Source of the DNA: Nematopogon swammerdamellus
Lineage: Eukaryota; Arthropoda; Insecta; Lepidoptera; Adelidae
Direction: 5' to 3'
Assembly: GCA_946902875.1 (NCBI GenBank)
Contig: OX336349.1
Location: 13,663,891 to 13,727,890 of the forward strand
Length of the DNA stretch: 64,000 bases
The translations under genes were made by a program, and so were the position numbers. Of the stretch, positions 18,908 to 30,839 are shown one piece after another (position 1 is the first letter of the stretch; each line of letters begins with the position of its first letter). Under the pieces are notes generated by a model. The model did not search any database. It saw only the letters and a list, made by a program, of their open reading frames with translations, and was not told the origin of the DNA.

Positions 18908-21900
18908 CTGGAGACAATAAATCAAAGTGGTTTTATAAAGTTAAAGATTAGATAAAAAACATTGTATTGCTACACAACGATTTTACAAAAAAAAAATATT
19001 TTAATTTTACACATTACTTACTGAAGGAAGTCTCGGATTGACGTTGAGTTGGTAGCTGTAGGTTTGCTTCGTGTTCTGGACCGCCGGGCACGGCGTGAGC
19101 GTGCAAGCCTCATATTCCATCTCATCAAACCGAGTAGTTACTGCAGAGTTGACCATGTACACCATGCTCTTCAGCTTGTTCGCTGCGAAATCTGGGACAA
19201 TCAATCGAGCACACTGTCGTCAGGCTATTGGGAGATTTAGGTACACCTTTAACGGCTTATTGGATGAGGGAAGGGATATGACTCCCTTCTTATATTACTA
19301 GGTGGTAGGGTTTAACCACCGGGCTTAACCCACCCGGGCTGGTACCACTGCACTGAATGAAAGATCGGTCGAAACGGCTATGTAAACAGTTTGTGTTTTC
19401 CGTCCACTTCAGTGTAGCAGGCACGACCGAAGGGAAGCACTGACGTGGCACCAAGTTCATCCGGTGTTATGGGCTGACATCACGATGTTGTGGGTGATGT
19501 GGCCAACCGTGTCAGTTTCCATAAAAAAAAGGTAGGGACAGACGGTAGCGGAATTATTAAATCTGATCGTAATTTATTTTTGTTCAATCTGAAAATTTTG
19601 GATACATCACTTGCTACGCTTTGTTCCTGTTCTAACTAATTCCATGCCGGTTACTATGAAACTGAACACAAAGCACAGGAAACATGGGCTTTATAGTCAT
19701 TTTGAGTTGGTACCACCGTACTTGATGTAAGATGGACGCATAGTAGCCTCGGCTGTGTTCTTCTCTAGTCCAGTATAGCCAGCAATCCAGGGAAGTCTCC
19801 GGTATGGCACCTACCTTCTCGGGGGTGATATTGGCTGGTCGGAGCATGCGCTTTGTCCCCTCCGACTCAACCACCCATACCGGATTACATAAAAAAACAA
19901 ATAATTACCGGCGCGGTACCGGTTGACAATATAGGTGAACATTTCAGTCAGAAAAACTCATTGGTGTACTGTCGGCCGGGTTGGAACCTTGGACATTGGA
20001 GATGAATATTCATGTCCAGACCGCTCCGAGAGGGGTGACATTGTATGTAATAAAATGTTCACAGATAACTTACTAGTTGTATAGTCGAAGGAGATGGCAG
20101 CAGATTTTCCCTTCTTAATAACGCAAGTGTTGGGGTTCTCTTTGCACGGATCTATCCTCACTTCGTGGATCGTGCATGCGTCCGTACTTTCTGAAATTAG
20201 TATTCAAAACGTTTGGTTCCAGGATTTGAATAGTTTAGAAATTAGTGTTGGAGAATTAGACGTAGAACTTGCTGTTGCATACATTCATTCACACATCATT
20301 CATATGCTTAACTTCAAGGTTTTTTTCAGTGGGATAGGCAGAGGCAACAGATCCTGACGTACCTCTGTCAATTGTTTCACTCTCATAAAGTTCTTCATAT
20401 GGGCTACTGAACCATACATCATTCGTACAGCAATAAGCAATATTATTAATTAAATAACAAGACAAAATAATCTGAATGATTAGCGTAATGAGAAAATATG
20501 ACACAAGATTAGGTTAGTTCCGGTTTATCATACTCTCGCGCAATCAAAGTTCAAACCACCAAGAGACATGTGTAGATAAACTGATTTTTATTGATGACGT
20601 TACGGAATGACACGTTCCCATCTCCGGAGCTATTGACATTAGGTCAATCGACGGCGTAAATAACTACAATATGTCCGTAGAAAACGTCTTCAAAGATATA
20701 ATATGCAATTAGAGTTTCCACGATGACAAGAATACCGAACGAGCTGCCAAGGGATCTACATAGTGTACATAAATTGAGACATACATAACACACTCTCAAA
20801 CAAAAACCAAAGCACATTCTCAAAAAAAAAAAACATAAGCTAAGAAACAGTTTTCTATAGAATGCACAATTCATCTGATAGATAAAATAACCGATCACCA
20901 ATATTGTAACTACTTAAAAATAAATAGATTTTACAAAATACTCACCTCAAAGTATGATAGCCCAGACTTAATTGAAATGTTTGACCTGAACCAGAACTCG
21001 TGGTCACAGCAAAAAACTTAACCAGACAGTTTCTAACACAAACATCCGAAAGCACTTCATAACAAATCGAGCGGTGAACGCCTCGAATAAACTCCCACAG
21101 GATGTGATTGACTCCCCAAACACAAACACCTTCAAAAACCAATTAGATAAATACATAAAAAGTACATCAACAAACAAATAGCAACAGTGCCCAAGATCGA
21201 AAACGAAAAAAATCATTATAATCAATCATTATCTGAAAAAAACGGATATGAACACATCAGATAGAGCTGCTTGTTCATTAAAAAAAAAATAAAAAAAAAA
21301 ATTATGAAAACAGTGTAAAGCATCACTTAACTTCTTATCTCTATCTTAACATAATTAATGTCTCCTAATTCCTATTTATTCTTACGTAGTATTACTTATA
21401 TAAATATAATTATATTTTTCAGGCTTTCATAAATCCTTATATGTATTTTTAAATAAAAAATTGTCACATATTATCTTTGCTACTACCTACATTCCATTTT
21501 TTACACATTTCACACACCTAAAGGTTGGCTGTAAGAAATCTCTTTAAGGGATAAGTCCGCCTTTGCACCTCATGTAACTGTATTCATTGTATTATTCTTG
21601 TGAAATATTTGTGGAGCAATAAAGAATTTTCTATTCTATTCTATTCTAAAGCATTTTGAAGTTCGTTAAAGTATTCGTAATGTCAACGAAGAAGTACAAA
21701 CACACGTAACACACTTAAGTATAAGAAGAAATTGGAACGAGGCGGAAGCGGTTCGAATCACAACAACGGCCACGACAAAACCAAAAGACAATAACAAGTT
21801 GTAAATTGAAGACATTGTTCAAATTGATTACCGTTAAAATTGAGACATTATTGATACGTATAGGTATACTTTTATTTACAACACACACACATACACACAC

Positions 21901-23002
21901 AGCACGCACGCACGCACACACGCATGCTACCCCTCCCCCCACACATACATACACACATGCACGCAAACACATATATTTTTAGTTCAGTTTAAGATGTATT
22001 TATAACAACGGTGCACGAAGGGTTTATCAAGGACTGGAAGGGTAGAGAAGCCTCAGCAGCAAACGCGAGGCGCGAAACTGTTGCTCGGGTTGACCAGGTT
22101 CTCAAAAAAGTATCCTCTCGGGGAAAGAAGAACTTGGTCAACTTCAACGTAGCCAAGACGCAAGCTTGTGCCTTCTCTACTCAGGCTTTTCCGTTTCCTC
22201 TCCAAGTCTCTTACCAGGGCAGCCAAGTCCCCAACGATGGTAGGCTGGGCGTCCTGGGTATGGAGGTGTCCAGGGATGTTGGGTTTCGATCGTTCATAGG
22301 GTCCAAGGCGAAACTAGCGTCTCGAAAATTAGGGATCCTTTATCGATGTCGGCGATAAAGCACAAGTGAGACCGGTGATGGAATATTGCAGTCATCTTTG
22401 GGATGGTTCCCCTGAGTACCTTCTTTCAGCCCTGGATTCTATTCAGCGACGAGCCATTCGCCTCATTTGTGACTCTGTACTCACAAAGGACCTTCAACCT
22501 TCGTTGGGTCATTGAGCCTGTTTTATTGGTACTACTATGGCCGCTGCTCTGACGAACTTGCTTCCCTTATCCCTCCTCCTCGCACTAGGCAGCGTGCTGC
22601 CGTGAGAGGCAGCTGTCTTGTCGGCTTTAGCACGGCATCGTGTGCTTTATCCCTTAATGGCCTTTTACGACATGCACGGGGAGAGATGCAGTGGGGCTAT
22701 TCTTTTAAGTAGCGCCCCACGTGGTAAAGTAACGAAAAATCAACGAAAACGATCAGGTATGGGGAGTGGGTGATCAATATCAACTAATTGCAGTTGTTGA
22801 AAATCTTATACCACATTGATTGCTGTTAAGGAAAGCGAACCAAACGTTATACAGAATAGATATCTATTCAATAGATATTATATTATATAGTGAAACTATG
22901 CTAAATAAAAAATGGCTTACCAGGGCACGGACTGGTTTCAATAACTACAGCAGCGGCTAAACCCATGCAGAAAGCGAGCAGCACGACGACTTTCGCGGCC
23001 AT
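18818..23002 (-). CDS. NPC2: NPC2-like secreted ML-domain lipid-binding protein
   Basis: This is a complete gene of 152 codons. Coding exons on the - strand are 23002-22921, 20190-20074, 19191-19022 and 18907-18818, with donors GTAAGC, GTAAGT and GTAAGT and matching phases (1, 1, 0). The product starts MAAKVVVLLAFCMGLAAA, a signal peptide, then the ML fold: CTIHEVRIDPC, CVIKKGKSAAISFDYT, the CTLTPC pair, and a last strand FPIKWKLWNADDE with CC near the end. NPC2 proteins are small extracellular or lysosomal carriers of sterols and other lipids; insect relatives are also taken up in sterol, immune and chemosensory roles. The length fits the family. Eight cysteines remain after the signal, two more than the usual six. 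Introns 1 and 2 are filled with retrotransposon fragments; intron 3 is only 114 bp. Which paralogue this is cannot be told from the sequence alone. Confidence 0.93.
19022..19191 (-). CDS. NPC2: NPC2-like exon 3
   Basis: After acceptor TGTCCCAG, 170 bases encode FAANKLKSMVYM, the CTLTPCPAV pair and QTYSYQLNVNP, ending in phase 0 at GTAAGT. Confidence 0.92.
19245..19530 (+). mobile_element. retroposon family A copy in NPC2-like intron 2
   Basis: Family A blocks in + orientation end CCGTGTCAGTTTCCATA with an A8 tail. Confidence 0.65.
19690..19900 (+). mobile_element. retroposon family C copy in NPC2-like intron 2
   Basis: The order is TGGTACCACCGTACTTGATG, TATAGCCAGCAATCCAGGGA, GGTCGGAGCATGCGC, then ATACCGGATTACATA with an A-rich tail. 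Confidence 0.6.
20074..20190 (-). CDS. NPC2: NPC2-like exon 2
   Basis: After acceptor AATTTCAG, 117 bases encode four cysteines (residues 26-50 counting across the junction) and the CVIKKG...FDYTT strand, ending at GTAAGT. Confidence 0.92.
20950..21650 (+). pseudogene. CR1/L2-type retrotransposon 3' fragment in intron 1
   Basis: Coding relics read TRGHSKKLNQTVSN, IRKHFITNRAVNASNKLPQD and FKNQLDKYIK before TAG: the usual C-terminal end of CR1/L2-like frames. One frameshift lies near 20998. A 3' UTR follows, ending AATAAAGAATTTTC and a (TATTC)n tail. Confidence 0.65.
21875..21965. repeat. (CA)n-rich microsatellite
   Basis: Runs of ACAC, GCACGCACGC and CATACATAC alternate. The frame on the other strand is low-complexity and not a gene. 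Confidence 0.85.
22015..22530 (+). pseudogene. Jockey-type reverse transcriptase fragment in intron 1
   Basis: The frame reads NFNVAKTQACAFS, LGVLGMEVSRDVGFR and KAKLASRKLGILYR. After a one-base shift it continues KAQVRPVMEYCSHLWDGSPE, LDSIQRRAIRLICD. These are conserved late motifs of Jockey-like polymerase frames. The MEYCSHLW stretch is the ancestor-type sequence of the 47-bp repeat at 17650. Confidence 0.75.
22921..23002 (-). CDS. NPC2: NPC2-like exon 1: signal peptide
   Basis: ATG at 23002 follows CAATTTCAAA. Twenty-seven codons plus one base end at donor GTAAGC. The hydrophobic core VVVLLAFCMGLAAAVV marks a cleaved signal. Confidence 0.9.
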
Positions 23003-23048
23003 TTTGAAATTGTGGACAAGATGTCTTCCGTACAGCTGACAAACTGCG

Positions 23049-23124
23049 ACTGACTCCGTCCGTTCAACAAGCAGAGCGGTCTCATGTCCGCTGTTGTTCG
23101 TTTTTGCGAAGAATCGATCTTATC
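23049..23124 (-). promoter_or_regulatory. possible core promoter of the NPC2-like gene
   Basis: On the - strand an arthropod initiator TCAGT (23053-23049) lies about 50 bases before the start codon. A GATAAG motif (23124-23119) lies about 70 bases above that. No TATA box is seen. Placement fits a TATA-less insect promoter, but motif matches this short can be chance. Confidence 0.3.
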
Positions 23125-23349
23125 ATATTGACACTTGACCCGTTAGTTTGATATGGTAATATGCTTGTTACTTGTAAACAAGTCGAATGAGTCTTACACA
23201 TCATGTCAGCCGTATTCAAGATTGTTCTGTGTAATATGTATAGAGTACGTATCTGCGGTTTTGAAATAACGATTCATAATAGCAGAATATTATAATGTTT
23301 TCCAGTTAACTTAGAACACAACAACACTTTAGCATCATCAATATCATAC

Positions 23350-23695
23350 ATATACATACATATCACACACGCTGAATCCCGACAATCGGGGTAAGCAGAG
23401 TAATCGGTGTTGTGCTGCAAGAACTCTGGTAAATTACAGCACAACACCGACCACCACGTTTCGCAAATTATTCGAACAAGATTCAATCGATCAAGCAGCA
23501 AGTAAGGCACGAAGACCCATCTGCTGCATGACTCGGTGGAAGTACCGTGCCAAGGTGAGAGGTGGCGAGCCTGTCGCCCTTTAGCACGGCATCTTGTCCT
23601 TATCCCTTAGTCGCCTTTTACGACATGCACGGGGAGAGATGCAGTGGGGCTATTCTTTTTACGTACCGGCCCCACACGGTACTCGGTATCAATAT
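23350..23695. mobile_element. dispersed repeat family B copy
   Basis: The order is CCCGACAATCGGGGTAAGC, then TCGGTGTTGTGCTG and its complement CAGCACAACACCGA (an internal hairpin), then CTGCTGCATGACTCGGTGGA and TTTTACGACATGCACGGGGA, ending TACCGGCCCCACACGGTA. Copies also lie at 30840, 34530, 42950 and 60990. Confidence 0.6.
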
Positions 23696-23744
23696 CAATC
23701 AATACTAATACAATACGGTATCAATATCAATCAATACTAATAAT

Positions 23745-23895
23745 AAATCATTAAGGGATGGTCATGGAGTAAGTTACTTTGTTTTATTATGAGATACTGA
23801 GTTTGTAGACTATGTATGATACTAAAGCTAAATTGATGATTTTTAGAAATCTTTTCTGTATGTATGTATGTATGTTCCTCGATAACTCTTAAACC
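23745..23895. repeat. dispersed repeat shared with 57255-57440
   Basis: GGGATGGTCATGGAGTAAG, GAGATACTGAGTTTGTAGAC and CTATGTATGATACTAAA occur here and, reversed, at 57255-57440. Confidence 0.55.
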
Positions 23896-24640
23896 AGGGA
23901 TATGGGCAGGGAGTACGTTCCACATTTTCCCGGTTCTGTGAATAAAAGACTTACAGAACCGGTTGGTCGTCGCGAATCGCGTTAAATAGCTCCTCCGAAC
24001 ACTCCCCATGAAATAGACGATAAACACACTTAGGGAGCCGACGTCCCTAACTCCCTACGGAGTTGCAGTGGTTCTAAGTCGCGGGACACCATAGGGTCAC
24101 CTACCAGTCGCACAACACAACGCTGGATTGAGTCTAGCGGCGTAAGCTGGTATTTAGCTGAGCCATCCCACAAGTTTTTTTTTTTTTTTATGTAATCCTG
24201 TATGGGTGGCTGAGACGGAGGGGCCAAAGCGCATGCTCCGACCTGCCAATATCACCTCCGAGAAAGTAGGTACCATACCGGAGATTTCCCTGGATTGCCG
24301 GCTATACTGGACTAGAGGAGAACACAGCCGAGGCTGCTATGCGGCCATCTTACATCTAGTACAACAAGTGCGAGCAGTGCTCCAAGCAGGACCTAACCTG
24401 TGTTTTGTACAACGTCAGGTTTTGGCCCGGCGGCGTGAAGTACTGTCGCACCTTGTTCAGTACGCCCAGATTTTTTGAGGCCAGCTTGGCCTTGCCCTCA
24501 ATATGGCGCCGGAAGTTCAAGTCGCGCGACAGTTCGACACCGAGGATTCCGAGGTGGTCGCTTAATTTCAGCGACGTGTTTTGGAAGGAAGGAGCTGGCG
24601 TAAACGCCGTTCTCTTTGCACTGAACGCACACATGTTCCG
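23896..24640 (-). pseudogene. Jockey-type reverse transcriptase fragment split by an insertion
   Basis: On the - strand: CAFSAKRTAFTPAPSFQNTS, LGILGVELSRDLNFRRHIEG, KAKLASKNLGVLNKVRQYF and CLEHCSHLL, then the family C insertion at 24171-24362, then LWDGSAKYQLTPLDSIQR and VVRLVGDPMVSRDLEPLQLR, with a broken tail beyond. Motif order is correct on both sides of the insertion. Confidence 0.75.
24171..24362 (-). mobile_element. family C retroposon nested in the polymerase relic
   Basis: A T-rich end (poly(A) on the - strand) is followed by ATGTAATCCTGTATGGGTGG and the family C body. The direct repeat ACAAG flanks it on both sides, a plausible short target duplication. Confidence 0.65.
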
Positions 24641-25034
24641 CGCGTCGGAGTACGTAGGTATTTACGTTACGAGCGAGCGGGCGGCGCGCGGCTGGCGGGG
24701 CGGCGCACAGTGGTGCTGAGGCGGAAAATATTAAAAATCATTTTTGTTGGAACTTGGTAGATATTACTATTGTAATCGGCAGTTCAATAGATGATCTATT
24801 TATTCTAGGAGCCCCTTTTTTTTTAAATAAAATTATGTGCTTTAAGAAAAATGTTCAAACATTGCACATGTCGCTTTTGCAAATTTCACTAAATTAAAAG
24901 TGTGTAAATTCAATAATAAATTAAGCAGATAATTGTTATTATTTTGAAACTGTATTTTTTTAATTTGTTCACTAGACGTCATACCTTCACTTCCAAGTAA
25001 AAAAACAAATAAGTCTTTATAGGTTTATGAAAAA

Positions 25035-25850
25035 AAGTGTGGAATTCAAGTGTGGAACCCAAGATATGAAATACACAAGCTTCGACTAGAGCGCATACAA
25101 AAGAGATTTTTGAGACATATTAACTACCGTACAGGCGTGTCATTCCCAGGGATGGATAGCGCGTGCAAGTATCATCAACTACTTCCCCTGACATACAGAC
25201 GCGAAATGTTGGATGTTACTTTCCTGCTTAAATTGGCTAATGGATCAATCGACTGCCCCGAACTCTTAGGCTTCCTCGACTTGCAAGTACCATCATACAC
25301 AACCAGGAGTCGCACCATCATCCATCTACCTAGGGTCCAAACTTCCTATAGACAGAACTCATTCTTCTGGCGAGCTGGATACCTACTCAATTCAATTTGT
25401 GATGATGTTGATCTGTTTTGCACTAGTCCCTCTTCATTCAAATCAAAATACATAAAAACCTTTATGGAATGTTAATTAATTCCATAAGTAATATTTTGTC
25501 CATTATACTTAAAAAAATACATTTTCTATTTCTCACACACAAATATATAATATTTTTTCCCTAATAACTTCTATGTTAAGTTATATTCACTCATTCGTAC
25601 GGAGGTACAATATGCTTGAATTTGTCCTGTTTAGTTTTTACAATTGTATAGTTAAGTAAGTATTATAGTTCTTAATTTGTATGTCAATTTGAAGTAAGGA
25701 TAGGTATAGTGTAATTTTAATTTTACATCTGTGTCCATCTTGTGTAAATTCGTAATGGTGTCATTAGTACCCATTTTTTTATGTCTATGTAACATTGTAA
25801 ATGCACTGTGAATTTACCTAAATAAATAAATACAAATAAATAAAAAAAAT
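25035..25850 (+). pseudogene. non-LTR retrotransposon 3' end with coding relic
   Basis: An open frame of about 140 codons reads WNPRYEIHKLRLERIQKRFL, then PLTYRREMLDVTFLLKLANG and CPELLGFLDL, as in polymerase C-terminal regions of the CR1/Jockey group, then TAA. A 370-bp 3' UTR ends in an (AAAT)n tail near 25820-25850. The upstream part is truncated. Confidence 0.7.
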
Positions 25851-26870
25851 TATGTTATTATAAGTACACAATTTTTATATGAAAATTCAAAACACGGAGA
25901 CATACAAATTTAGCTACACCTACCTACACTCAGTGAACTATATCATTACACGAGGTAACTAATAGGCTATAATTTCTATATAACTCCAGCTGCCCCTACC
26001 TGCCCCTCTAGAAGTTATTGGACTTCGACCTCGTAAGGGTGCGCGTTGTTAAAGCTTGCGGATTATGGTAGGCGCGCTCTCATTAGTTAGTTAATCATCA
26101 GTTAAAAAATATTAATAATTATGTTATCTTAATGACTTTTGCAGAAATAATATAATCGAAGTCTTTCTTTCAGTAATAATAAGGTGTCGGTCAGGATATC
26201 TTGTTACTTTGGCAACGTTACACATTATTCAAAATGACCGAGTTTTTGATTTCGTATGCAGTTTTGTGTTTTTTTTTATTTGAAGAGTGAATCTCCCAAT
26301 CGTAACAAAAAAATTATTGTGAAAATATGTCAAAAATTTACGGACTTATGGAATAATTTCCGCGCCTCCATACAACCGGCCCCACTGTGCGGCGCGGCGC
26401 GTAGCGACTCGCGTCGCGCGGGAGGGTGCCTATGAATAGCGAACCGAGCAGTCGCACTCGCCATATTATAGAAAGCCAAAATTTTAATTTGATATGATCT
26501 TAATTTTGTTTACGTGGAATCACGTCTTACGTGACATCTTATATGACGTCACCGACACGAACATGTACCGGGAAAATGGCCAATGCTTAGTTTCGAAGCA
26601 ACGCACATACAAAAGAAACACATATATCAGCAAAATAGGAAGGTGGCGCAAATACAAAAATAATAAAAAAATATATATTATTATAATTTGCAGGCACAGT
26701 GTGTCATCAAAGTTAGACGATTTTTGTCAATTCGTTTCAACCGTCACAACCAGATATTTTTATATTTTTGACATTAATTGTTTATCAAGAGAAAATACAT
26801 ACATACGACATACATGCATTCTTTACGTGCCACCGTGATTTCACGTTTAAAGAACAGCGGCAGGAGTGCG
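25851..26870. other. no gene; one GC-rich repeat near 26380-26440
   Basis: The GC-rich text CACTGTGCGGCGCGGCGCG resembles, in reverse, 24670-24715, so the two may be ends of one dispersed element. Nothing else was recognised. Confidence 0.25.
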
Positions 26871-26904
26871 AAGCGACTCCTACCCCTGATTTTTTTTAAA
26901 AATA

Positions 26905-27010
26905 AAATCTCGACATAATATGGCGCCCAGCCACCCATAACGTGTCTAACGACGCCCATGGACATTCGGTCGTGTGCGGGGTTTGCGAATGCCATGCCGG
27001 TTTGACAGGT
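26905..27010. repeat. dispersed repeat shared with 28660-28770
   Basis: GTGTCTAACGACGCCCATGG, TTCGGTCGTGTGCGGG and GCGAATGCCATGCCGG match 28660-28770 in reverse. The second copy carries beside it the perfect hairpin AGATAGGCGTGA/TCACGCCTATCT (about 28637-28666). Confidence 0.5.
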
Positions 27011-27054
27011 GCCTACTCACGCCGCTCTTGAAGGACCCAAGACTGCACTTGAAG

Positions 27055-27588
27055 ATATTATTCTTGATGGAAGTAAGTATCTAAGGGCGAGGCCGAAGGC
27101 CGAGCTACGTTCATGTAAACGATAAACCTTCTCCCACCCTCGGGCCTAACCTTTAATGACTTGCTACCTTAGATAGAATATAATATCGTTTAAGCGAACG
27201 CAGCTCGGCGTTCGGCAGAGCCTTAACTTACTTTATTTGAGAAGATTAATTTTTAAAAGAAGAAATATTTTACTTACTTTATCATTTACCTGAACGTATC
27301 TCGGCCTTCGGCCTCGCCTTTAGTTACTTCCTTTGAGAAAGTATATGTGGTTTAACTATACGGAGCTCCACCTTCGGCGTCGCCATTAGTTACTAAATTT
27401 CTTCGAGAAAAATATCGTTTACCTGAAAGGAGCTCGGCCTTCGGTCTTGCCCTTAGATACATACTATTCGAGAAGTCTGAATGATAAATAACCTGAACGT
27501 AACTCAGCCTTCGGCCTCGCCGTTAATGACTTACTTTCTTCTTTTGAAATACGAATTTTACGCGAGCGAAGCCGTGGGCAGAAGCTAG
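27055..27588 (+). mobile_element. truncated Helitron-like element
   Basis: It contains degenerate 63-bp units (GCGAGGCCGAAGGCCGAGC) like those of the 12-17 kb pair. It ends CGCGAGCGAAGCCGTGGGC...CTAG before T. The 5' part is missing. Confidence 0.55.
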
Positions 27589-28284
27589 TAGTAAGTATAT
27601 ACAACAGCGGGACAGATAGTGCATGTAGGCATGCACGACACCATGTTGACATTATGAGCTTGACAACAATGCTCCTTCAGACATCACAGCAATAATAATT
27701 TAAACGAAGAAAGGAATTTATTTTTAGAGCTAAGTATTAAAATCATTTCTAAGAAAACAAGAGGAAAAATAACTAGTAAATTACCAGATTGTTAGAATTG
27801 TTGAAGATAGCGAATTTCCAAGAAGTACACGAAAAGTTCACTGCGAGTGGGTGGTTTGAGTGTAGTGTTTTTACAATTTCAGTTTACATTTTATACATTT
27901 ACAATTTTGCCATTACTCTCACTTATGATCAGAGAACAGCGATCGGCGGCTGCCGCGATTTGCTTAGTGCAAATGATTTTAATTATAGGTGAAAAAAAAA
28001 AAAAAACAAAAATTTAGAATGATAGTTAACATTAAAGGGCATGTTATGTGGGGCTGTGGTGCGTTTGAAATTAATATTGTTCTTCCATCATTTTCAGCTT
28101 AATTAAGAAGCTTGTTTTGCAAACTCGTTGAATCTGATGTCTACGAAGCATTAAGGAAAATGTGTAGTTTGAAAGATGACGTAACTCTTATTAAACTTGA
28201 GACATAATTCATCATCTTGTTTCAGTTACGTCCAGTTGAAAGCCAGATTTCATTTTAATTGTAAATAGTAGTAAGGAAAAGATT

Positions 28285-28495
28285 CCCTTACCCCTTACCA
28301 GGTGGTAGGCTCTCTACTGGACTTAGGATGATCTCATAGCAGGCCGGGCCGTGTTCTGAGTCTAGTCCAGTATTGCCAGTAATTCAAAAGGAAGTCTCCG
28401 ATATGACACCTTCTCGGAGGTTATATGGTCTGGTCGGAGCATTTTGGTTTGACCCCTCTGGCTCAGCCACTCATACCGGATTATATTTAAAAAAA
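28285..28495 (+). mobile_element. retroposon family C copy
   Basis: The blocks CCTTACCAGGTGGTAGGC, GTCTAGTCCAGTATTGCC and TCATACCGGATTATAT with an A-rich end are present, diverged from the 37.7-kb copy. Confidence 0.5.
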
Positions 28496-28869
28496 GATAG
28501 AGCTATATGAAAAGGGAATTAACTTGAAACAAAGCCTGAGACAAGGTCCAGTTAGAGAAGCACGCCATTTATATATCCGAGCGAATGGTTGTGCGTTCTG
28601 CAACGCATAAGATATTAATGGTATTTGAAATTTAAGATAGGCGTGAATAGGTCACGCCTATCTGTCAGGTCAGGCCGCCATAGCCTTCGCAACCCCCGCG
28701 TACGACCGAAGTTCCATGGGCGTCGTTAGACTCCTTATGGGTGGCTCTGCGCCACATGTCTCGCTTTCTATATAGGTATAAAAAAAAATTCACCGTGATA
28801 TTAATGTAATATTTTGTGAGTCATATTGTTGGATAGATGAATATATTTAAGATGAACAACTATTTTTTT

Positions 28870-30080
28870 ACTAAGTAATTTCTCAGTAATCATTGTTTGT
28901 CACGCGTCGTCGGTTAAAACGTACGTTATAAAACGCGCGTCACACAATAACGCTCAACGGAAACAGACATACAATTTAAAATCGTCAGGGAGAAGGGGGC
29001 GTCCCAACGTAGTCTTAGGGTCGCTTCAGTATGGCAACTCATTTCCCGGGATAATGTCGGCTTCCCGGTCCCCGGTCGCGAAATAGACACGGAGGTAGGC
29101 CACCATTTTATATATGTCGGGTTCGCCGCCCGCGCCGGAGACAATGTTAGATTATAGTTTTTCCTTCATAAATAGGGTAATTTAAATAACCCTAATTTAG
29201 GGAATATATTTTCTAACCTTATGTCGCCATTAGGCGGTCGCTTTTCCATCCCTGCATTTAAGTGGTTTACAGCGGTTTGTGACCAAGGATAACTGTATTG
29301 TTTAAATAGCGAAAGGTCGTGCGTGGGTCGGAGCACCCTTTTCTTTCTCTTTCCGATTTACATAAAGACCCACACGGCGACGACACCATTTCCATGACTC
29401 CGTGTCTCGACGCGTCCGCTTCGAAATGAGTCGCCTACACGGCTACACCACGCTACGCCCCTTCGCAGTTAATGTGTGAACGCACAATCGGCCTCGACGA
29501 CGACGGGGCGGCTGCGCGACAATGCGCGTCCCGACTCCTGACTAAGCACAAAATGGATGCCCGGCCACAGATCGGGCTTTCATTACGTGGATCCATTTCG
29601 GGATCCACCTCAGATTTAATATAAAATGATAGGTATCTTACCTTAGCAGGTAACTAACCATGTCAGATTAAAAAAAAAACGTTACTAGGTGGCAGGGCTC
29701 GCCGGTCGGTTTTGTACCACCGCACTGGATGGAGTTCGGTCAAAAGGACCTTTTCGAGAGACCATCAAACTTTTACAAACTTAACAAAAAAAAATTTTAA
29801 TAATTTTAATAAAGAAATAGAATACGAATATAGAATAATAGAATAGAAATAGATAACGAAAATAAATGTAACTTATTAAAATTATAATAATAATGAAAAT
29901 TATTTAATAATTACAATTATTATCTATTTATTAATTACATTAATTGCAGTAGATATCTTGTGTCAACATTTTCAGTTTTTGGTACGTATTCCAAAATCTT
30001 CTCGTGGAGTTTCAAAATCTTTTATAGATAGAAATAATTGTTTGCCCGACATTTTATAAAGGTAGGTAAACTGTAAAAAA
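28870..30080. other. no gene recognised; partly GC-rich
   Basis: The 28.9-29.6 kb part is unusually GC-rich for the neighbourhood and carries no repeat I know, but no frame with splice sites is convincing. From 29.8 kb it becomes AT-rich low-complexity (AATAATAAT) sequence. Confidence 0.25.
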
Positions 30081-30088
30081 AAAAATAC

Positions 30089-30295
30089 ATGCGATGCAAA
30101 GTCGAATTAATTATAGGTGCGACCACTATCTCAATATCTGAGGTTAGAGGTCCGAATCAAAACCAGAAAGGAGCTTCAGACCCCAGGGAGAAACTAATGC
30201 GAGGTCAGCCTTTCGGAGACACAGCTAAATTATCCCCACCGCAGCCAGTGCCACCGCTCCCTAACAAGGGAAATCAATATCCTCCGGAATCTTAA
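30089..30295 (+). CDS. possible small gene or terminal exon, proline-rich
   Basis: The frame has 68 codons and ends in a hydrophilic, proline-rich tail (KLSPPQPVPPLPNKGNQY) that looks coding. It could start at ATG 30089 or be a last exon after the acceptor TTATAG at 30111-30116. I do not recognise it and found no partner exon. Confidence 0.3.
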   Translation: MRCKVELIIGATTISISEVRGPNQNQKGASDPREKLMRGQPFGDTAKLSPPQPVPPLPNKGNQYPPES

Positions 30296-30377
30296 TTTAT
30301 AGCACTATTGATCAAAGGTCCGTTCCTGTTACATCATATAAATAAATGTGCCCTTATGAATGACACTGCACTGTATT

Positions 30378-30694
30378 CTACAATGCAAACATTTAAATCG
30401 ATAGATAGGGCAAAGCTCTCAAGAGTTCGTCACCGATTAGACATAACGGTGTGTGTGACTGCACGTACAGTAGTCATCAAGAATCGCATCAAAAGCTGCC
30501 TCATGTTAACAAAACACTGACGCTCTGCACTCGGGCATCGGCGCGTTCCGTTTCGTTCCGTGAAAAGACCTCTCAGCACGCGCGTGGCGCTGCGTCTGAT
30601 GCGAAGTAGCCGCATGCGCCCTTTCATTGGTGACATTGTTTGTAGTGCGCCATGTTACATTATGCCCTATCTATCGATTTAAATCTTTGCTACA
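30378..30694. mobile_element. miniature inverted-repeat element (about 317 bp)
   Basis: The terminal block ATTTAAATCGATAGATAGGG at the left is complemented at the right (CCCTATCTATCGATTTAAAT). The interior is unique and non-coding. Confidence 0.55.
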
Positions 30695-30839
30695 AGATGT
30701 TTTTGCGTATCTGCAGCAGCTGCTGCAGTCGCTTATTATAAGCAAACTGAGCGTGTACTTGTTTCCTCGTGGTGTTTTCCATCAACGGAATAACGGATAG
30801 ATCTCGAAGCGGTCAAGACTTTTATTAAATTACATACAT

